DNA of 64,000 nt from Vibrio orientalis CIP 102891 = ATCC 33934. GTDB lineage: Bacteria > Pseudomonadota > Gammaproteobacteria > Enterobacterales > Vibrionaceae. Made by a program: the position numbers and the translations under genes. Location of the stretch: the NCBI RefSeq assembly GCF_000176235.1, contig NZ_ACZV01000005.1, positions 2,108,001-2,172,000 on the forward strand, given 5' to 3'. The notes under the pieces are model-generated. The model was given only the letters and a program-made list of their open reading frames with translations, searched no databases and was not told the DNA's origin. Positions 61,973 through 64,000 of the stretch are shown in pieces (the first letter of the stretch is position 1; each line of letters begins with the position of its first letter).

Positions 61973-63442
61973 TTACATCATTACAACGTCAAACTGCTCT
62001 TGAATATAGAGAGGTTCAGCTTGAATCTTCACTTGCTTACCAATAAAGACCTCTAGCTCTGCAAGTGCATGAGACTCATCGCCTTGCAGGGTTTCGGCAA
62101 CCGCAGGTGATGCATAAACAACAAATTTATCCGCATCATAAGCTCGATTAACACGTGTCACTTCACGTAAGATTTCGTAGCACACCGACTCAACAGTCTT
62201 AACGCTGCCACGACCTTCACAGGTTGGGCAAGTTGAACATAAGATGTGTTCGATGCTTTCACGGGTACGTTTGCGGGTCATTTCAACTAAACCGAGCTGA
62301 GTAAAACCATTGATATTGGTTTTAACACGATCTTTGTCTAATGCATTTTCCAGTGATGTGAGTACACGATTGCGATGTTCATCTGCGATCATGTCAATAA
62401 AATCGATAATGATGATGCCGCCTAAATTGCGCAGGCGTAATTGACGCGCAATGGCCTGAGTCGCTTCAATGTTAGTGTTGAAAATCGTCTCTTCAAGATT
62501 GCGTCGACCAACGAAAGCACCGGTATTGATATCAACTGTCGTCATCGCTTCAGTTTGATCGATAATCAGATAGCCACCCGATTTAAGTTCAACTTTACGC
62601 TCTAATGAACGTTGAATCTCGTTCTCGGTGTCGTACATATCGAAGATCGGTTTTTCACCTTCATAAAGCTCAAGTTTATCTGTCAGCTCAGGGACATACT
62701 CAGAAGTAAACTCTTTGAGGTTTTCAAATTCTATACGTGAGTCGACAAGAATTTTGTTTAGCTCGGTACCGACGAAATCGCGTAAAATTCGCTGTGATAG
62801 ACCTAACTCACCATACAGAGTGGCGCGAGTTTTATATTTGCTGCGGCGCTCAATCACCTTGGACCAAAGACGCTTAAGAAAAGCGGCATCTTGCGATAAC
62901 TCTTTCTCATCCGCACCTTCTGCAGCAGTACGAATGATAAAACCGCCATTTTCGTCACAGTAGTGACCAACCACCTTCTTGAGGCGATTACGCTCTTGCT
63001 CGCTCTCAATACGCTGAGAGACACCAACATGGCTTGCCCCTGGCATAAAGACTAAATAGCGAGAAGGAAGGGTAATATCTGTGGTTAAACGCGCGCCTTT
63101 CGTGCCGAGCGGGTCTTTCACAACCTGCACGACAATATCTTGACCTTGGCGAACAAGCTCAGAGATATCACGAACTTGGAACTGCTGTTTTTCGTTATCA
63201 GCAACACATTCGGTATGCGGGACAATATCAGACGCATGTAGAAACGCCGCTTTTTCTAAACCAATATCAACAAAGGCGGCTTGCATACCCGGTAGCACTC
63301 GGCTAACTTTTCCTTTGTAAATATTACCAACAATACCGCGCTTCGCTTCACGTTCGACATGGATTTCTTGTAGGGTTCCCCCCTCAATCATGGCCACGCG
63401 AGTTTCACTCGGGGTCACGTTGATCAGCAACTCTGCACTCAT
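61973..63442 (-). CDS. rng: Ribonuclease G
   Basis: RNase G is the short paralogue of RNase E; it matures the 16S rRNA 5' end and degrades some mRNAs. The 489-residue protein has an N-terminal S1 domain (about residues 35-130), the catalytic region with IIIIDFIDM near residue 302 and DRVKTNINGFTQLGLVEMTRKRTR near 345, and the zinc-link CSTCPTCEGRG near 404. It lacks the long RNase E tail. It sits between maf and yhdP in the conserved operon. Confidence 0.97.
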   Translation of the reverse strand: MSAELLINVTPSETRVAMIEGGTLQEIHVEREAKRGIVGNIYKGKVSRVLPGMQAAFVDIGLEKAAFLHASDIVPHTECVADNEKQQFQVRDISELVRQGQDIVVQVVKDPLGTKGARLTTDITLPSRYLVFMPGASHVGVSQRIESEQERNRLKKVVGHYCDENGGFIIRTAAEGADEKELSQDAAFLKRLWSKVIERRSKYKTRATLYGELGLSQRILRDFVGTELNKILVDSRIEFENLKEFTSEYVPELTDKLELYEGEKPIFDMYDTENEIQRSLERKVELKSGGYLIIDQTEAMTTVDINTGAFVGRRNLEETIFNTNIEATQAIARQLRLRNLGGIIIIDFIDMIADEHRNRVLTSLENALDKDRVKTNINGFTQLGLVEMTRKRTRESIEHILCSTCPTCEGRGSVKTVESVCYEILREVTRVNRAYDADKFVVYASPAVAETLQGDESHALAELEVFIGKQVKIQAEPLYIQEQFDVVMM

Positions 63443-63463
63443 GAGCGCACCTCAAAAATAAAA

Positions 63464-64000
63464 TTATAAAAATTTGTGCAAGAGCTGGTCAGTTTCAAAT
63501 AATGGTAGGCCAACAACAGCGTGATAGCTGCCTTCAATACGGGTGACAAAACGCCCACCGATACCTTGAATTCCATAACTGCCAGCTTTATCGCATGGTT
63601 CGCCCGATTGCCAATATCGTTCTATTTCTTGCTCTGACAGGGTCTTAAACCATACGTCTGTCGATACCACGACAGTCTCTTGAATCTCGTTAGTCGCCAC
63701 CGTTACGGCGGTCATTACTTGATGCTCTCGGCCAGAAAGCATTAATAGCATCTGTTTAGCATGCGCTAAGTTGTCCGGTTTCTCTAGCACTGTATCGTCA
63801 CAGACGACAATCGTATCGGAACCTAGCACCACTGATTCTGGTTGTAGTTCAACGGCAGCCATCGCTTTATCTCGAGACAAACGTGATACATACTCAAACG
63901 GCGTTTCAGCTTGGTTTTGGCTCTCTTCAACATCGGTTTTCAAAACAGAAAATTGAAAGCCCAGTTGAGTAAGTAGCTCTTTTCTTCTTGGCGAACCTGA
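63464..64000 (-). CDS. Maf-like nucleoside triphosphate pyrophosphatase (5' end outside window)
   Basis: The frame runs unbroken to the right edge, so the start codon is missing. Visible residues begin SGSPRRKELLTQLGFQFSV, the N-terminal Maf signature. They continue with VLGSDTIVVCDDTVLEKP and end with the GSYGIQGIGGRFV region. About 178 residues are present, nearly the full usual length, so only about 10 residues are cut off. Maf proteins hydrolyse dTTP/UTP or modified pyrimidine triphosphates. In the mreBCD-maf-rng neighbourhood this is the YhdE-type member. Confidence 0.93.
   Translation of the reverse strand, partial: SGSPRRKELLTQLGFQFSVLKTDVEESQNQAETPFEYVSRLSRDKAMAAVELQPESVVLGSDTIVVCDDTVLEKPDNLAHAKQMLLMLSGREHQVMTAVTVATNEIQETVVVSTDVWFKTLSEQEIERYWQSGEPCDKAGSYGIQGIGGRFVTRIEGSYHAVVGLPLFETDQLLHKFL

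Overview
This window is a stretch of core chromosome from a Vibrio-type gammaproteobacterium (Vibrionaceae, most likely the larger chromosome). The 5' half of a 16S rRNA gene, a Na+-pumping oxaloacetate decarboxylase (oadGAB), luxS, the recA-recX-alaS-csrA-tRNA(Ser/Arg) block, mdh/argR and the maf-rng-yhdP-nit-tldD block together give that signature. Codon use and base composition look uniform. I see no prophage, integrase, insertion sequence, CRISPR array, toxin-antitoxin pair or defence island. The assignment rests on recognising proteins by eye; no database search was possible.

Layout. 1-5.2 kb: a minus-strand rrn operon start with two promoters and boxA, an HD-GYP c-di-GMP phosphodiesterase, a VOC-fold protein, an unknown polytopic membrane protein, tRNA-Leu(CAA) and an RDD membrane protein. 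5.2-12.3 kb: minus-strand gshA - lytic-transglycosylase-like lipoprotein - luxS, then an MDR oxidoreductase - YqaA-like - M16 lipoprotein-peptidase unit. 12.4-15.8 kb: oadGAB with its own promoter. 16-17.2 kb: eight tRNA genes (Ser-Arg-Ser-Arg x5), with the Arg(ACG) genes in 143-bp tandem units. 17.3-24 kb: csrA, aspartokinase, alaS, recX, recA (LexA box inside the promoter), pncC. 24-36.9 kb: mutS, lptFG, pepA-holC-valS, a periplasmic solute-binding-like protein preceded by a tandemly repeated ribosome-binding site, a hydroxyacid dehydrogenase and rluA. 36.9-37.2 kb: three copies of a 98-bp palindromic intergenic repeat, then rapA. 40-47.3 kb: a PIN-PhoH protein with a structured leader, argF, the pyrL leader/attenuator with pyrBI, ridA, a 63-aa acidic protein, mdh and argR. 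47.4-53.9 kb: a TAXI-type TRAP transporter (binding protein, fused permease), UspA, a double-DUF2061 protein, a glycosidase-2-like protein without a catalytic domain, rraB. 54.4-64 kb: arginine deiminase, then the minus-strand maf(partial)-rng-yhdP-nit-tldD operon.

Functional themes. Arginine and pyrimidine metabolism lie close together: argF and pyrBI share carbamoyl phosphate, argR encodes the arginine regulator, and arcA degrades arginine. ARG-box-like sites are visible near argF, argR and arcA. CRP-like palindromes sit before the TRAP transporter and the PhoH/rapA region. DNA repair (recA, recX, mutS), translation (alaS, valS, tRNAs, rluA), RNA turnover (rng, rraB, csrA) and envelope biogenesis (lptFG, yhdP) account for most of the rest.

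I did not find a clearly undescribed multi-gene system. The best leads are small: the tandemly duplicated initiation region at 34.3 kb, which creates two 3-codon upstream ORFs; the structured leader before the PIN-PhoH gene; the 98-bp palindromic repeats; the orphan glycosidase-2-like protein; and the PDZ-like tail on the TRAP permease.
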